DNA of 48,603 nt from Marixanthomonas spongiae. GTDB lineage: Bacteria; Bacteroidota; Bacteroidia; Flavobacteriales; Flavobacteriaceae. Below the pieces are notes generated by a model. The model made no database searches. It saw only the letters and a program-made list of their open reading frames with translations, and was not told where the DNA came from. Made by a program: the position numbers and the translations under genes. Position 1 is the stretch's first letter, and every line of letters begins with the position of its first letter. Shown here one piece after another: positions 7,558 through 17,509 of this stretch. Where the stretch lies: positions 1-48,603 of the forward strand of contig NZ_QEHR01000013.1 of the NCBI RefSeq assembly GCF_003095375.1, written 5' to 3'.

Positions 7558-8673
7558 ATGAAAACATTAGGACTGGTCAAGGAACCGGAATTTGAAAACC
7601 GAATCTGTTTTTTGCCAAAAGAAATTAAACAATTAAGCCAACAATTTGAAGTAGAGATTTTCATAGAACCTGGCTTAGGCGAAAGATTGGGCATTCCAGA
7701 TACTGCTTACCAAGAGGCCGGAGCAACTGTGAACGACCGTGAAACTGTTTTAAATAATACTGATTGCATTTTGTCCATTAACCAAATTGACGATTTTGTT
7801 GTCAATGGCAAACCGAATACCCACATCGGTATTTTCAATATGTTGTATTATCCCGAACGAAGTGAAAAATATCTTAACAAAGCCACAACAGTCTATAGCT
7901 TGGACCTCTTGCCCCGTACCACCTTAGCACAGTCCATGGACGTTTTGTCCTCTATGGCATCATTAGCGGGATACAAAGCGGTTTTAAAAGCTACCGCTCA
8001 TTACAGTGGTTCGTTGCCAATGTTTACAACAGCCGCCGGTACCCTTAACCCCGCAAAAGTATTAGTGTTGGGTGCCGGTGTTGCAGGCTTGCAGGCCATT
8101 GCCACGGCCAAAAGGTTGGGCGCTATCGTAGAAGCTTTCGATGTCCGAAAGTCGGCTGGGGAAGAAGTACGGAGCCTCGGAGCCAAATTTGTAGCGGTGG
8201 AAGGTGCCGAAGAAGCGAAAGATGCAGGCGGTTATGCCGTAGCTCAATCTGAAGAATACCTGAAAAAACAAAAACAATTGATTCATGAGCGTGTGCGCAA
8301 TGCAAATATTGTTATTTGTACCGCTAACATCCCGGGAAAAAAAGCTCCTTTATTGCTTGAAAAGAACACTGTTGAAGCTATGCAACCGGGATCGGTGATT
8401 ATCGATATGGCGGCCGAACAAGGCGGAAACTGCGAGGTGAGCCAGCCGGGAAAAACAATAGATTATAACAGTATCACCATTATAGGCGATTCCCATCTGT
8501 CCCGCGAAGTCGCGCAGGCTGCCTCGCAATTGTTGTCCACTAATTATTATAATTTCTTGAAATACCTGCTTCAGTCAACCAAAGAAGACGATGAATTATT
8601 GCAAAAGAGCAAGGTGATTGACAACGGAACCCTAACAAACCCTATACTAATCAATAAATTTGAACTCGCGTAA
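7558..8673 (+). CDS. pntA: Proton-translocating NAD(P) transhydrogenase, alpha subunit part 1
   Basis: This is the soluble NAD(H)-binding domain I of the membrane transhydrogenase, which exchanges hydride between NADH and NADP+ driven by the proton gradient. It has 371 residues. The N-terminal alanine dehydrogenase-like half (MKTLGLVKEPEFENRICFLP) is followed by the NAD-binding Rossmann loop VLVLGAGVAGLQAI and the RSAGEEVRSLGA mobile-loop region. It stops before the membrane segments, which are encoded separately by the next gene 1 base downstream. Splitting of alpha into two chains is common in this phylum and in alphaproteobacteria. Forms an operon with the next two genes. Confidence 0.95.
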   Translation: MKTLGLVKEPEFENRICFLPKEIKQLSQQFEVEIFIEPGLGERLGIPDTAYQEAGATVNDRETVLNNTDCILSINQIDDFVVNGKPNTHIGIFNMLYYPERSEKYLNKATTVYSLDLLPRTTLAQSMDVLSSMASLAGYKAVLKATAHYSGSLPMFTTAAGTLNPAKVLVLGAGVAGLQAIATAKRLGAIVEAFDVRKSAGEEVRSLGAKFVAVEGAEEAKDAGGYAVAQSEEYLKKQKQLIHERVRNANIVICTANIPGKKAPLLLEKNTVEAMQPGSVIIDMAAEQGGNCEVSQPGKTIDYNSITIIGDSHLSREVAQAASQLLSTNYYNFLKYLLQSTKEDDELLQKSKVIDNGTLTNPILINKFELA

Positions 8674-8674
8674 T

Positions 8675-8971
8675 ATGGAATTTATTCAAAACAACCTCGA
8701 CATTGTCTATTTCGTTATTTTTTGCATCTTCATTGGTATTGAAGTGATCGCAAATGTGCCGGCCATTCTGCACACACCCTTGATGTCCGGTGCCAATGCC
8801 ATTAGTGGCGTTATTATGGTAGGTGCCGTTATCATGATGTTTCAAGTATCACCAACAGACTATGTAACCCTAACAGTAGGCGGTATTGCCGTATTTCTCG
8901 GTGCTTTGAATATTTCCGGAGGCTTTTTCGTCACGGGGAGAATGTTAAAAATGTTCAACACCAAAAAATAA
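8675..8971 (+). CDS. Transhydrogenase alpha subunit part 2 (membrane)
   Basis: A 98-residue membrane protein with about three helices. It corresponds to the C-terminal membrane part of PntA: FIGIEVIANVPAILHTPLMSGANAISG is the conserved transmembrane motif of this subunit. It supplies part of the proton channel together with PntB. The ATG at 8675 follows the previous stop by one base; the open frame reaches slightly further upstream (8660), overlapping pntA, but the ATG is preferred. This subunit is often called pntA2 or pntAB. Confidence 0.93.
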   Translation: MEFIQNNLDIVYFVIFCIFIGIEVIANVPAILHTPLMSGANAISGVIMVGAVIMMFQVSPTDYVTLTVGGIAVFLGALNISGGFFVTGRMLKMFNTKK

Positions 8972-8977
8972 TTTCAA

Positions 8978-10366
8978 ATGAATGTATTAGTTGAAGTTGG
9001 TTATTTATTGGCCACCGTTTCTTTTTTGGGTGGATTGAAGTTTATGAGTTCCCCAAAACTTGCCAAAACCGGAAATGCCATTGCGGCAACGGGCATGATA
9101 ATTGCCGTGCTCTGTACTTTTTGGATGTTGACCACCCAAACGGTACCCGCCACAAACATAATTATTATCTTAATTGCGATTGTGTTGGGCACGGTGGGCG
9201 GAAAAGTCATGGCCTCTAAGGTCGAAATGACCGCCATGCCACAATTGGTATCCTTGTTCAATGCTACGGGCGGTGGTTGTGCGATGCTTTTGGGTATTGT
9301 GGAAGCAAAACAAGTAAGTCTTGGTTCTTCATTTGTAGGAATGCAAATTTTACTACTATTAGGATTAATAACTGGAGCTGTAGCAGCTTCAGGAAGTGTG
9401 GTGGCCTATCGAAAACTTGCAGGAAAAACCAAAGATAACCGACAGGCAGCCGTAGTGATCGGTTCCAGAATCCTGTTAGCATCATTTATCGTGTTGCCCG
9501 TGCTTTACTTTCTTGGTGCCATTCCGTTGCCGTTTGAAATAATAGCATACATAATGGCTTTCATCGCTTTGGTTTATGGTGTGTTATTCGTATTGCCTAT
9601 TGGTGGTGCCGATATGCCAGTTGTAATTTCGCTATTGAACTCAATAACCGGTATTGCCACCGCCTTAGCAGGATTTGTCTATGGCAACAAGGCGATGATC
9701 GCTGGTGGAATTTTTGTAGGTGCAGCTGGAATCTTATTGACCTTGTTAATGTGCAGGGCGATGAACCGTTCCTTGCTTAAAGTTTTGGCGGGGAAATTCA
9801 AAAAAGGAAAAATAGCTGAAGACACCGAAGAACAAAACATAAAAGAAACAACTGTTTCCGAAACGGCTATGCAATTGTCGTTCGCCAATAAAATAGCAAT
9901 AATTCCTGGCTATGGTCTCGCCGTTGCTCAAGGACAACATTTATGCGGGCAATTGCAGCAAATGCTGGAAAAACGGGATACCCAAGTAGATTTTATCATC
10001 CATCCCGTAGCCGGAAGAATGCCCGGCCATATGAATGTGTTGCTCGCAGAGGCCAATATCGATTATGAACACCTTAAGGAAATGGACCAGGTAAACGACG
10101 AAATGACCCATTACGATATGGTTTTGATCATCGGGGCGAACGATGTGGTAAACCCAGCCGCCGAAAACAACCCAGACAGCCCCATATTCGGGATGCCAAT
10201 AGTAAAAGCGCACCAAAGCAAGCAGGTAGTGGTCATGAAACGTGGTATGAGCAAAGGCTATGCAGGTGTTTCAAATGATTTATTCGGGATGGACAATTGT
10301 AATTTGTTGTTTGGCGATGCGAAAGATTCTTTGCAAAATATCATCAACCAGTTGAAGTTGATATAA
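8978..10366 (+). CDS. pntB: NAD(P) transhydrogenase beta subunit
   Basis: The beta subunit has 462 residues. The first 270 form eight to nine membrane helices, including the GGKVMASKVEMTAMPQLVSLFNA-type proton-channel segment. After a charged linker comes the NADP(H)-binding domain III with the GYGLAVAQGQH loop, the HPVAGRMPGHMNVLLAEA motif and the final DDVVNPAAE-like segment, here ANDVVNPAAENNP. It completes the transhydrogenase that makes NADPH for biosynthesis and redox defence. It follows the second alpha gene by 6 bases and ends at a terminator (10391-10431). Confidence 0.96.
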   Translation: MNVLVEVGYLLATVSFLGGLKFMSSPKLAKTGNAIAATGMIIAVLCTFWMLTTQTVPATNIIIILIAIVLGTVGGKVMASKVEMTAMPQLVSLFNATGGGCAMLLGIVEAKQVSLGSSFVGMQILLLLGLITGAVAASGSVVAYRKLAGKTKDNRQAAVVIGSRILLASFIVLPVLYFLGAIPLPFEIIAYIMAFIALVYGVLFVLPIGGADMPVVISLLNSITGIATALAGFVYGNKAMIAGGIFVGAAGILLTLLMCRAMNRSLLKVLAGKFKKGKIAEDTEEQNIKETTVSETAMQLSFANKIAIIPGYGLAVAQGQHLCGQLQQMLEKRDTQVDFIIHPVAGRMPGHMNVLLAEANIDYEHLKEMDQVNDEMTHYDMVLIIGANDVVNPAAENNPDSPIFGMPIVKAHQSKQVVVMKRGMSKGYAGVSNDLFGMDNCNLLFGDAKDSLQNIINQLKLI

Positions 10367-10390
10367 AAAAAGACAAAGTACTTCCATTTT

Positions 10391-10431
10391 AACGCAGGTT
10401 GGTGTCCATATAAGGTACAGCCTGCGTTTTT
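10391..10431 (+). terminator. Terminator after the pnt operon
   Basis: An 8-bp perfect stem AACGCAGG/CCTGCGTT (10391-10398 with 10421-10428) with a 22-nt loop runs into a T-rich tail. It separates the pnt operon from the sigma factor gene. Confidence 0.7.
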
Positions 10432-10496
10432 CTGTTAAAAAGGGTACGATTACTAAATGGATTTTAATTACTTTAGCGGGTAAACAATCCATTGCA

Positions 10497-11078
10497 ATGT
10501 TAAAGTCGTATTCAAACAACGAACTTTTAGAACGTATTGCGGTCAATGATACCAAGGCTTTTGAAGAAATTTATCAACGGCACGCAACCAAAATGCTTGT
10601 GTATGCCACCAATATTTTAAACAATCAAATGGTTTGTGAAGATTTGGTTCAAAATGTATTCATCGACCTATGGAAAAAACGAAATACAAAAAAGATAACC
10701 AATCTGGAAGCCTATCTTTTTCGTGCGGTCAAATTTCAGGTTTTCAATTATTTCCGCAACAATAAACTACGTGATACAGACCTTACCCGGTTAAACATAG
10801 TAGATCTATCGATAAATGCTTCAAAAAAAATGGAGTTTGAAGAATTAGAGGCAACTATTCAAACCTTGGTGCAAAAACTTCCGCCACGTTGTCAAGAGAT
10901 ATTTGTGCTCAGTAGGTTTGAGCACAAATCCAATAAAGAGATCGCTTCAGAATTAGAAATTTCAGAACAAGCAGTAAAAAATCAGGTTTCAAAAGCACTT
11001 ATATTTCTTAGGGAAAACCTTCAAAAAGACGAATACCTACCTATCTTTTCTTTGTTTTTTGGATTATTAGCACAGTAA
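10497..11078 (+). CDS. ECF RNA polymerase sigma factor, FecI-type
   Basis: An extracytoplasmic-function sigma factor of 193 residues. Region 2 is at about 20-75 (YQRHATKMLVYATNILNNQMVCEDLVQNVF, with the DLVQNVFIDLWK core helix) and region 4 at about 130-180 (LPPRCQEIFVLSRFEHKSNKEIASELEISEQAVKNQV, a helix-turn-helix). It is of the SigO/FecI class that sits before fecR and susC genes in Bacteroidota. It is expected to be held by the FecR anti-sigma factor downstream and released when the SusC-like transporter senses its ligand. The hydrophobic tail (IFSLFFGLLAQ) is unusual for a soluble sigma factor and may interact with FecR. Confidence 0.93.
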   Translation: MLKSYSNNELLERIAVNDTKAFEEIYQRHATKMLVYATNILNNQMVCEDLVQNVFIDLWKKRNTKKITNLEAYLFRAVKFQVFNYFRNNKLRDTDLTRLNIVDLSINASKKMEFEELEATIQTLVQKLPPRCQEIFVLSRFEHKSNKEIASELEISEQAVKNQVSKALIFLRENLQKDEYLPIFSLFFGLLAQ

Positions 11079-11261
11079 TTGTAAAAAAAACCACATTTTT
11101 ATTAAAAAATATTTTTCTCTTGATTAGCTGTATTTATAGGGGTTTACAAGTATTTTAAATACTTTCTTAAAAATAAATCCACTATAGACGTGTACCAAAC
11201 CCTTTTTTCGGGTACTTATATATGAACAGGATAAATACAGTTCTAATTTTTTAATTCTATA

Positions 11262-12410
11262 ATGAACACAAAACAAGCTAACGAGCTTTTTAAAAAATAC
11301 GTAAACGGCAATTGTTCTTCGGAAGAATTGGAATTGCTCGAAGCATTTCTCGATTCGTATCAAGATAATAAAGTCAAGAATATTTCAGATTTAGGTCCAG
11401 ATGGGTTTAAGGCTGCAAAAGAACGAATGTGGCAGAATATTTCCGAAAAATTAACCGATACCGCTTCGCCGGTTAAAAAGAACCATTTTAAAAGTTATTT
11501 CCTGTATGCTGCAGCGGCGACTTTAGCAATTATTGTTGCAGTTTCTTTTTTCTATACCTACCAAAAAAATACTAACAATACAACTATTTCGGAAACCGAA
11601 ACCATAATGACGGGTTCTGACAAAGCAACGTTAACACTTGGTGACGGAACACAAATAGCGCTTGAAAAAAATGAAAACTTTAAGGACAACTATGCTGAAA
11701 GTAATGGTGAGAAAATCGTATATAACCGAAACACAAATACTGAAACTGCAGCAATAAAACACAATTCCCTTACCATCCCTAGAGGAGGGCAGTTTTTTGT
11801 AGAACTGGCAGATGGAACAAAAGTTTGGTTGAATTCTGAATCAAAAATTAAATATCCCATTGCATTTACAGAAGGAAAAACCCGTACTGTCGAACTGATT
11901 TACGGAGAGGCATATTTTGATGTTTCGCCAAGTACAGAACATAAAGGGGGGGCGTTTCAAGTAATATCAAGAGGACAGAATATTGAAGTCTTGGGCACAC
12001 AATTTAATGTAAAAGCGTATCAAGATGAAAAAGCTACATACACTACGTTGGTAGAAGGGAAAATAGCCTTGCAAGCAAAAGATGAAAAAGTAGTCTTAAA
12101 ACCGAAACAACAGGCAATAGTTGTTCAAGGAAATGAAACCATAGCTATAAATACTGTTGAAGTTTACAACGAAATATCGTGGAAAGATGGCATTTTTAGC
12201 TTTAAGGGGAAGCCACTGAAAGAAATTATGAAAGTGATTTCACGATGGTACGATGTGGATGTTGAGTTTGAAAACAAACAACTGTCAACAATGACCTTTA
12301 AAGGCGTGCTTTCAAAAAATCAGCAGATAGAGAATATTCTTTCAGCAATAAAAAGCGCCAGTGTGATAAATGATTATGAACTTAAAGAAAATACTGTGAT
12401 ACTAAAATAA
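11262..12410 (+). CDS. FecR-family anti-sigma factor
   Basis: A single-pass inner membrane regulator of 382 residues. A cytoplasmic N-terminal region of about 75 residues would bind the sigma factor, a membrane helix follows at about 79-99, and then the periplasmic FecR domain (SLTIPRGGQFFVELADGTKVWLNSESKIKYP through EAYFDV and EVLGTQFNV). The C-terminal part (ISWKDGIFSFKGKPLKEIMKVISRWYDVDVEF) is the DUF4974 region that contacts the TonB-dependent transporter signal domain. It lies 183 bases after the sigma gene and 105 bases before the susC-like gene it is expected to control. Confidence 0.94.
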   Translation: MNTKQANELFKKYVNGNCSSEELELLEAFLDSYQDNKVKNISDLGPDGFKAAKERMWQNISEKLTDTASPVKKNHFKSYFLYAAAATLAIIVAVSFFYTYQKNTNNTTISETETIMTGSDKATLTLGDGTQIALEKNENFKDNYAESNGEKIVYNRNTNTETAAIKHNSLTIPRGGQFFVELADGTKVWLNSESKIKYPIAFTEGKTRTVELIYGEAYFDVSPSTEHKGGAFQVISRGQNIEVLGTQFNVKAYQDEKATYTTLVEGKIALQAKDEKVVLKPKQQAIVVQGNETIAINTVEVYNEISWKDGIFSFKGKPLKEIMKVISRWYDVDVEFENKQLSTMTFKGVLSKNQQIENILSAIKSASVINDYELKENTVILK

Positions 12411-12515
12411 AATATAAAAAGGGAATAAAGATTAGACCGTCGAAAGCATAATACTTTATTCCCAGAAATCAATACCTATCAATTAATGTTTAACCAATAG
12501 ATAATTCACAAATTT

Positions 12516-15500
12516 ATGGAAATTAAATTAACGACCTCTTTTTTCCTTAAGGGAAAAAGACTGCTACTTCATCTTATGAAACTGTCTCTCTTTTTATGTT
12601 TCTTAACCGCTTTTAGCTTCACGCCAAAGGAAGTGTTGTCTCAAAATGCCAAAATTAATATCAATACTACTAAAACCGTATCGGTTGATGAGGTATTTGA
12701 TATAATTATGGCGCAAACTGATTATCAGTTTATTTATCAGGAAAGCATTTTTGATAATTTACCAAAAATAAACCTTAAAAAAGGAACTATTAAAGCCAAT
12801 ACACTGCTTAATAAAAGCCTTTCACAAAGTCTGTACGAATACGATTTTTTGTCGAACACTACCATAGTGATCAAGAAAAAACAAGTGCAATCTACCCAAG
12901 CAGCTTTGCAGCAAAAAATTGAAGGAACCATAACAAATACCAACGGCACACCCATGGTTGGAGTTACTATTGTGATAGAAGGCACAAACAATGGCAGCAT
13001 AACTGACTTTAACGGAAACTACGAATTGGAAGTCACCAGCGCAGATGCGGTATTGGTGTTTTCTTCTTTAGGGTACAAAACCCAACGCATCCCGTTAAAT
13101 GGACAAACGATTTTAGATGTGGTGATGCAAGAAGACTTTAGCCGGTTGGATCAAGTGATGCTCATTGGTTATGGCAAACAAAAACGGGAAGACGTAACAG
13201 GTGCCGTTTCTTCGGTCGACACCGATGAATTGGTACAATCTGCAACAGGAAACATTGGTTTTGACCGTGCCTTGGGCGGTCTGGTAAAAGGGGTGCAGGT
13301 GTCGCAAGGTAGCGGTCGCCCAGGTTCTCCAGTACGGTTGAACATTAGGGGAATTACTTCGCCGCTTTCATCTTTGTTTGGAGGAGGACTCAACCAACCA
13401 TTGTATGTAATCGATGGGGTTCCTTTTAATTTGGACAACATTCAAGGCGCCAATCCATTGTTGACCATAAACCCAAACGACATTAAAAGCTTCGATATCC
13501 TAAAAGATGCGGCTGCCACCTCCATCTACGGATCCCGTGGAGCCAATGGGGTGATCATTATCGAAACCAAAAAAGGAAAACGCGGGGAAGGTCCATCTAT
13601 GAACTTCTCTACTTCTACAACCCTTGCAGAGCCTATAAACACGGTGGAGGTACTCAATGCTTCTCAGTACAGGGACTTTTACGACCTATTGATCAAAAAT
13701 AGTGTAAACGCCATCAATGCAGGACAGTTGGATTCTTTCTACGGAAATGATCTGAACAACGTAGGCATTGTGGATTTTGACGGCCAAACCTATACCTATA
13801 ACGGTCTGCGGGACGATTATTTTGGCGATGCCGATACTGACTGGAACGACTTGGTTTACAGAAGCGCAGCCATTACCAAACAGGCAAACTTTAGCCTCAA
13901 CGGCGGTAGTGAAGCAACCAACTATGCCTTGAGCCTGGCTGCCATAGACCAAGAAGGGCTTACTGTTCGCGACGAGCTTAAGCAATATACCTTGAGCATG
14001 TCACTGAACACCGATGTAAACAATTATATCACAACCGGAGGTTCTGTAAATGTATCCCACACCAATTCAGAATCAGGAAAAGACGATCTCTTTGGCCAAT
14101 ATACCTTGAACACCTCCATTGCCCGGGCACGTCCAGATTTACCGGCCTATGACGAAAACGGAATGCTGATGGGACAGCCAGACTATGGCTTCGGTTTCTT
14201 GACCTTAGAACCCAACCCATTGATGAGGTTGGAAAACAAAACCAGTGAAAAATCCTATAACTTCATAGGAAATGGATTTGTGGAAATCGAGCCCTTAAAA
14301 AAATTAAAACTGAAATTGGACGTAAATGCAGCTGTTTTCCACAACAGAAATAGGAGCTTTGTTCCAAAAATCACTCAGACCGATTTTATTTCCTTCGGTA
14401 ACGATTCGTTTTTGAGCACTTCAGAAGGCTTGGTAACCAACCTTACCACTAATTTGACGGCAAATTACGGTTTCAACCTTTCAGATCACCATTTCAATAT
14501 TTTGGCCGGTGCCGCTTGGGACCGTACTAATTTTGAGAGCTCCAGCCAGCTTTACACGGGTTTCCCAGATGATGACGTATTGATTAACGGAACTTCGGCC
14601 GAATCGGTATTGGGCTATACGGACGACCGTACCGAAACAGGCTTAAACTCCCTCTTCGGAAGGGTGACCTACAGTTATAAAAGCCGCTACAACCTTACGG
14701 CCAACTTTAGGTCCGATGCTTCCAGTAAATTTGGACCAAACAATAAAAGAGCGTATTTCCCATCGCTTTCGGCAAGTTGGAACATTGCCAATGAAGAATT
14801 TTTGATAGACAGCGATAAGGTCAATAACCTGAAACTGCGCGCCAGTATTGGGAGCGTAGGTTCAACTAACGTGGCAGATTTTGCGTATTTGCAGTTTTTT
14901 GGAACGACCGCCAGTGATATTTACAACGGTGGCTCTGGAGTGGTGCCAGACGATAACTTCCCAAACCGGGATATTGGTTGGGAAACCACCAAGGAAATAA
15001 ATCTTGGCCTGGATTTCGCTTTTTTCAATTCCCGTCTTAAAGGAAGCGTGGATGCCTACACACGAAAAACCTCAGACGCCTTGGCAAGCACCCCCATAGC
15101 TTTGGAGTTGGGGCCAAGCACCTATTTTTCAAACTTCATAGACGTATCCAACAAAGGTATTGAAGTGAGCTTGGGCGGCGATATTGTACGAAATGAAGAT
15201 TTTACTTGGAACACTACCGTTAATTGGGCCTTTAACCGAAACAAATTGGATAAACTGAATGGAGCCAACATTGACGAGTTCTTGCTTGATTATTTCGTAG
15301 AAGGCGAACCCGTCGGGACCATTAAAGGCTATGAAGTGGAAAAAATTATTCAAAGCCAAGAAGAAATCGATGCGCTCAATGCCGCTTCGCCTTCTGGTCT
15401 TTATGATCAATTTGGTACTGGGATTGGCGATTATAAGTACAAAGATATCAATGGTGATGGCGAAATAACCATAGACGACCGTACCATTATTGGCGATATA

Positions 15501-16007
15501 GAACCAGATTATTTTGGAGGTATTTCAAACAGGTTTACCTACAGAGCCTTCACTCTTTCGGCCTTGTTCCAGTTTTCGGTAGGGGCAGAAACTATATGGA
15601 ACCCCATAGCACAGAGTACGTTCAACCTGCTTGGCGATAACAAATACAGCGCTTATGCTTTGGACACATGGACACCAGATAACCGTGATGCACGCTATGC
15701 AAGGGCTGTTTATTTCGATCCCGCTGCCAGCGGAAGGATCTCAGATCGGTATTTGTTCTCTACATCGTATTTGCGTTTAAAGAGTTTACAGCTTACCTAT
15801 CAGGTAGATAACCGTCTTATCGAAAATTTGGGACTTTCCAGCGCTAGCCTTTCTCTAACCGGCAGTAATTTGGCCACGTGGACCGATTGGCCCGGCTTGG
15901 ACCCGGAAACACTCTCTGAACGCGGTACCATTTCGGACCAAGTTAGTTCCGAAGATCCATATCCGCTGTCAAAATCGTTCTCATTGGGAATTCAAGTTCA
16001 ATTTTAA
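12516..16007 (+). CDS. SusC/RagA TonB-linked outer membrane transporter with STN domain
   Basis: A 1163-residue outer membrane transporter. After a signal region (about 21-43) there is an STN signalling domain (about 46-118, TVSVDEVFDIIMAQTDYQFIY), a carboxypeptidase regulatory-like beta domain (about 134-205, GTPMVGVTIVIEGTNNGSITDFNGNYEL), a plug (about 220-355, IGYGKQKREDVTGAVSSV, then YVIDGVPF, SIYGSRGANGVIIIETK) and a 22-strand barrel ending LGIQVQF. The STN domain shows it is a signal-transducing transporter that communicates with FecR. It imports a bound nutrient with its SusD partner, powered by TonB. Residues 1-20 precede an internal Met (M21) that could also start a shorter signal peptide. 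Confidence 0.95.
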   Translation: MEIKLTTSFFLKGKRLLLHLMKLSLFLCFLTAFSFTPKEVLSQNAKININTTKTVSVDEVFDIIMAQTDYQFIYQESIFDNLPKINLKKGTIKANTLLNKSLSQSLYEYDFLSNTTIVIKKKQVQSTQAALQQKIEGTITNTNGTPMVGVTIVIEGTNNGSITDFNGNYELEVTSADAVLVFSSLGYKTQRIPLNGQTILDVVMQEDFSRLDQVMLIGYGKQKREDVTGAVSSVDTDELVQSATGNIGFDRALGGLVKGVQVSQGSGRPGSPVRLNIRGITSPLSSLFGGGLNQPLYVIDGVPFNLDNIQGANPLLTINPNDIKSFDILKDAAATSIYGSRGANGVIIIETKKGKRGEGPSMNFSTSTTLAEPINTVEVLNASQYRDFYDLLIKNSVNAINAGQLDSFYGNDLNNVGIVDFDGQTYTYNGLRDDYFGDADTDWNDLVYRSAAITKQANFSLNGGSEATNYALSLAAIDQEGLTVRDELKQYTLSMSLNTDVNNYITTGGSVNVSHTNSESGKDDLFGQYTLNTSIARARPDLPAYDENGMLMGQPDYGFGFLTLEPNPLMRLENKTSEKSYNFIGNGFVEIEPLKKLKLKLDVNAAVFHNRNRSFVPKITQTDFISFGNDSFLSTSEGLVTNLTTNLTANYGFNLSDHHFNILAGAAWDRTNFESSSQLYTGFPDDDVLINGTSAESVLGYTDDRTETGLNSLFGRVTYSYKSRYNLTANFRSDASSKFGPNNKRAYFPSLSASWNIANEEFLIDSDKVNNLKLRASIGSVGSTNVADFAYLQFFGTTASDIYNGGSGVVPDDNFPNRDIGWETTKEINLGLDFAFFNSRLKGSVDAYTRKTSDALASTPIALELGPSTYFSNFIDVSNKGIEVSLGGDIVRNEDFTWNTTVNWAFNRNKLDKLNGANIDEFLLDYFVEGEPVGTIKGYEVEKIIQSQEEIDALNAASPSGLYDQFGTGIGDYKYKDINGDGEITIDDRTIIGDIEPDYFGGISNRFTYRAFTLSALFQFSVGAETIWNPIAQSTFNLLGDNKYSAYALDTWTPDNRDARYARAVYFDPAASGRISDRYLFSTSYLRLKSLQLTYQVDNRLIENLGLSSASLSLTGSNLATWTDWPGLDPETLSERGTISDQVSSEDPYPLSKSFSLGIQVQF

Positions 16008-16019
16008 AAACAAGAAAAG

Positions 16020-17438
16020 ATGAAATTACATATAAACACATTAAAAACAGTTTTGTTGTCGTTTTGTATCGTTGCCCTTACCGGTTGCAGTATAGACGAT
16101 GTAAAACCTTATTACAAGCTTTCTAACGAGAACACCATACGCGATGAGGATTCTGCACAAAAAGTGCTCAATGGCGTGTACGACCTTGGCCGGGCTTTCG
16201 ACGTGGGCTTTTTCCCGTTGCACTTGGCCGCGTATGGCGATGAGGGGCTCATTACCGGCGCCCTGTCTGGTGGCGAAGGATTTAATACTAACGAAGTACC
16301 GGTAGAAAACAGGTTTTTGGCCAATTTGTACAACGGCCAATATAAAATAATCAATGCGGCCAACTTTTTGATACAGGAACTGGAAGCTGGTAGTGCCGAA
16401 GGTATTTCAGAAGAACGTAAAAACGAAATGATTTCCGAAGCCAAATTTCAACGCGCTTTTGCTCATTTCAACCTTTTGCGTTACTTTGGCGAATATTATG
16501 ATTTATCTTCTTCCTACGGAATCGTGCTCCGTACCGAATTTGCTTTGGAGTTGGAAAGCAACCCAAGAAACAGCGTTCAGGAATGTTATGATTTAATATC
16601 GGCGGATCTTGAATTTGCTGCTGAAAACGGTCCTATCCTTATCGAGCACTTTTATTCGGGCAGCTTGGCTGCAAAGGCTTTGTTAGCTAAAGTAGAGTTG
16701 TACAAAGGGAATTACCTGCAAGCCGCCAACTTGGCACAGGAGGTGATCAACAATGGCGAAGGCTATGCGCTAGAAACTCAATATGAAAGTATTTTTGCAA
16801 ATCAATTTAACTCTTCGGAAGTTATTTTTGCTCCTTTTTCCGGCCCAGGAAGCGAAGGCGGCAGCGGTATGGATTTGATCAGCAACACCTCTTACAGCCA
16901 ATACTTAAACGGCTTGGCCGATGCCCAAGTAGGTGCCCCGGATGACGGTAGCTTGACAGGCGCAGGCGAAAACTATGATCCACGTTTTAGTTATGCCTAT
17001 TCCAGTGCTACTGCAGGCGTTAACCAACAAGGTAAATACCCTTTTCAGAGCAATGCAAGCTCCCAGAACAACACCTTGTACCACTTACGCTTAGGGGAAA
17101 TCTATTTAATATATGCCGAAGCCGAAGCAAGACGTGACGGCGGTGACCTATCAGCGGCCTTAAACCGTATGAACGATATTCGTTTACGGGCCGGTGTGGA
17201 CCCTAAAACATTAGTGGATAAACCCACCTTGCTCGAAGACATTAGAAAGGAAAAACTGTTAGAGCTGTTTTTTGAGAACGGCGAGCCTTTGTTTGATCTG
17301 GTTCGGTATGATATCTTGGGCAACCTTGATGCCGCCACGGTAAAACCCACCTTGAACAATCAGGACAAATTTATCCTACCCATCCCTGTGCGGGTATTGA
17401 CCGGTAATAGCGCCTTAACACAAAACCCGGGATACTAA
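16020..17438 (+). CDS. SusD/RagB-family outer membrane lipoprotein
   Basis: The surface-exposed lid partner of the SusC-like transporter, 472 residues. The signal peptide ends VALTGCSIDD, with a lipobox cysteine at residue 23. TPR-like helices carry the conserved pattern ISEAKFQRAFAHFNLLRYFGEYYDL and AKALLAKVELYKGNYLQAANLAQEVI, and the C-terminal half has LYHLRLGEIYLIYAEAEARR and IRKEKLLELFFENGEPLFDLVR, typical of SusD/RagB. It starts 13 bases after susC, an operon arrangement. The ligand cannot be inferred from sequence; the peptidase-rich surroundings make peptides a possible substrate, as known for RagAB. Confidence 0.95.
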   Translation: MKLHINTLKTVLLSFCIVALTGCSIDDVKPYYKLSNENTIRDEDSAQKVLNGVYDLGRAFDVGFFPLHLAAYGDEGLITGALSGGEGFNTNEVPVENRFLANLYNGQYKIINAANFLIQELEAGSAEGISEERKNEMISEAKFQRAFAHFNLLRYFGEYYDLSSSYGIVLRTEFALELESNPRNSVQECYDLISADLEFAAENGPILIEHFYSGSLAAKALLAKVELYKGNYLQAANLAQEVINNGEGYALETQYESIFANQFNSSEVIFAPFSGPGSEGGSGMDLISNTSYSQYLNGLADAQVGAPDDGSLTGAGENYDPRFSYAYSSATAGVNQQGKYPFQSNASSQNNTLYHLRLGEIYLIYAEAEARRDGGDLSAALNRMNDIRLRAGVDPKTLVDKPTLLEDIRKEKLLELFFENGEPLFDLVRYDILGNLDAATVKPTLNNQDKFILPIPVRVLTGNSALTQNPGY

Positions 17439-17458
17439 TATTAAAATCATTTCATAAA

Positions 17459-17486
17459 ACGGAACCAATCAAATTTTGTGTCCGTT
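17459..17486 (+). other. Small hairpin between susD-like and tlpA-like genes
   Basis: A 6-bp inverted repeat AACGGA/TCCGTT with a 16-nt loop lies in the 71-base gap. It has no T-run, so it may be an mRNA processing or stability element that lowers expression of the downstream gene. Weak. Confidence 0.25.
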
Positions 17487-17509
17487 ATATAAACTTAAAA
17501 AAAAATCAA

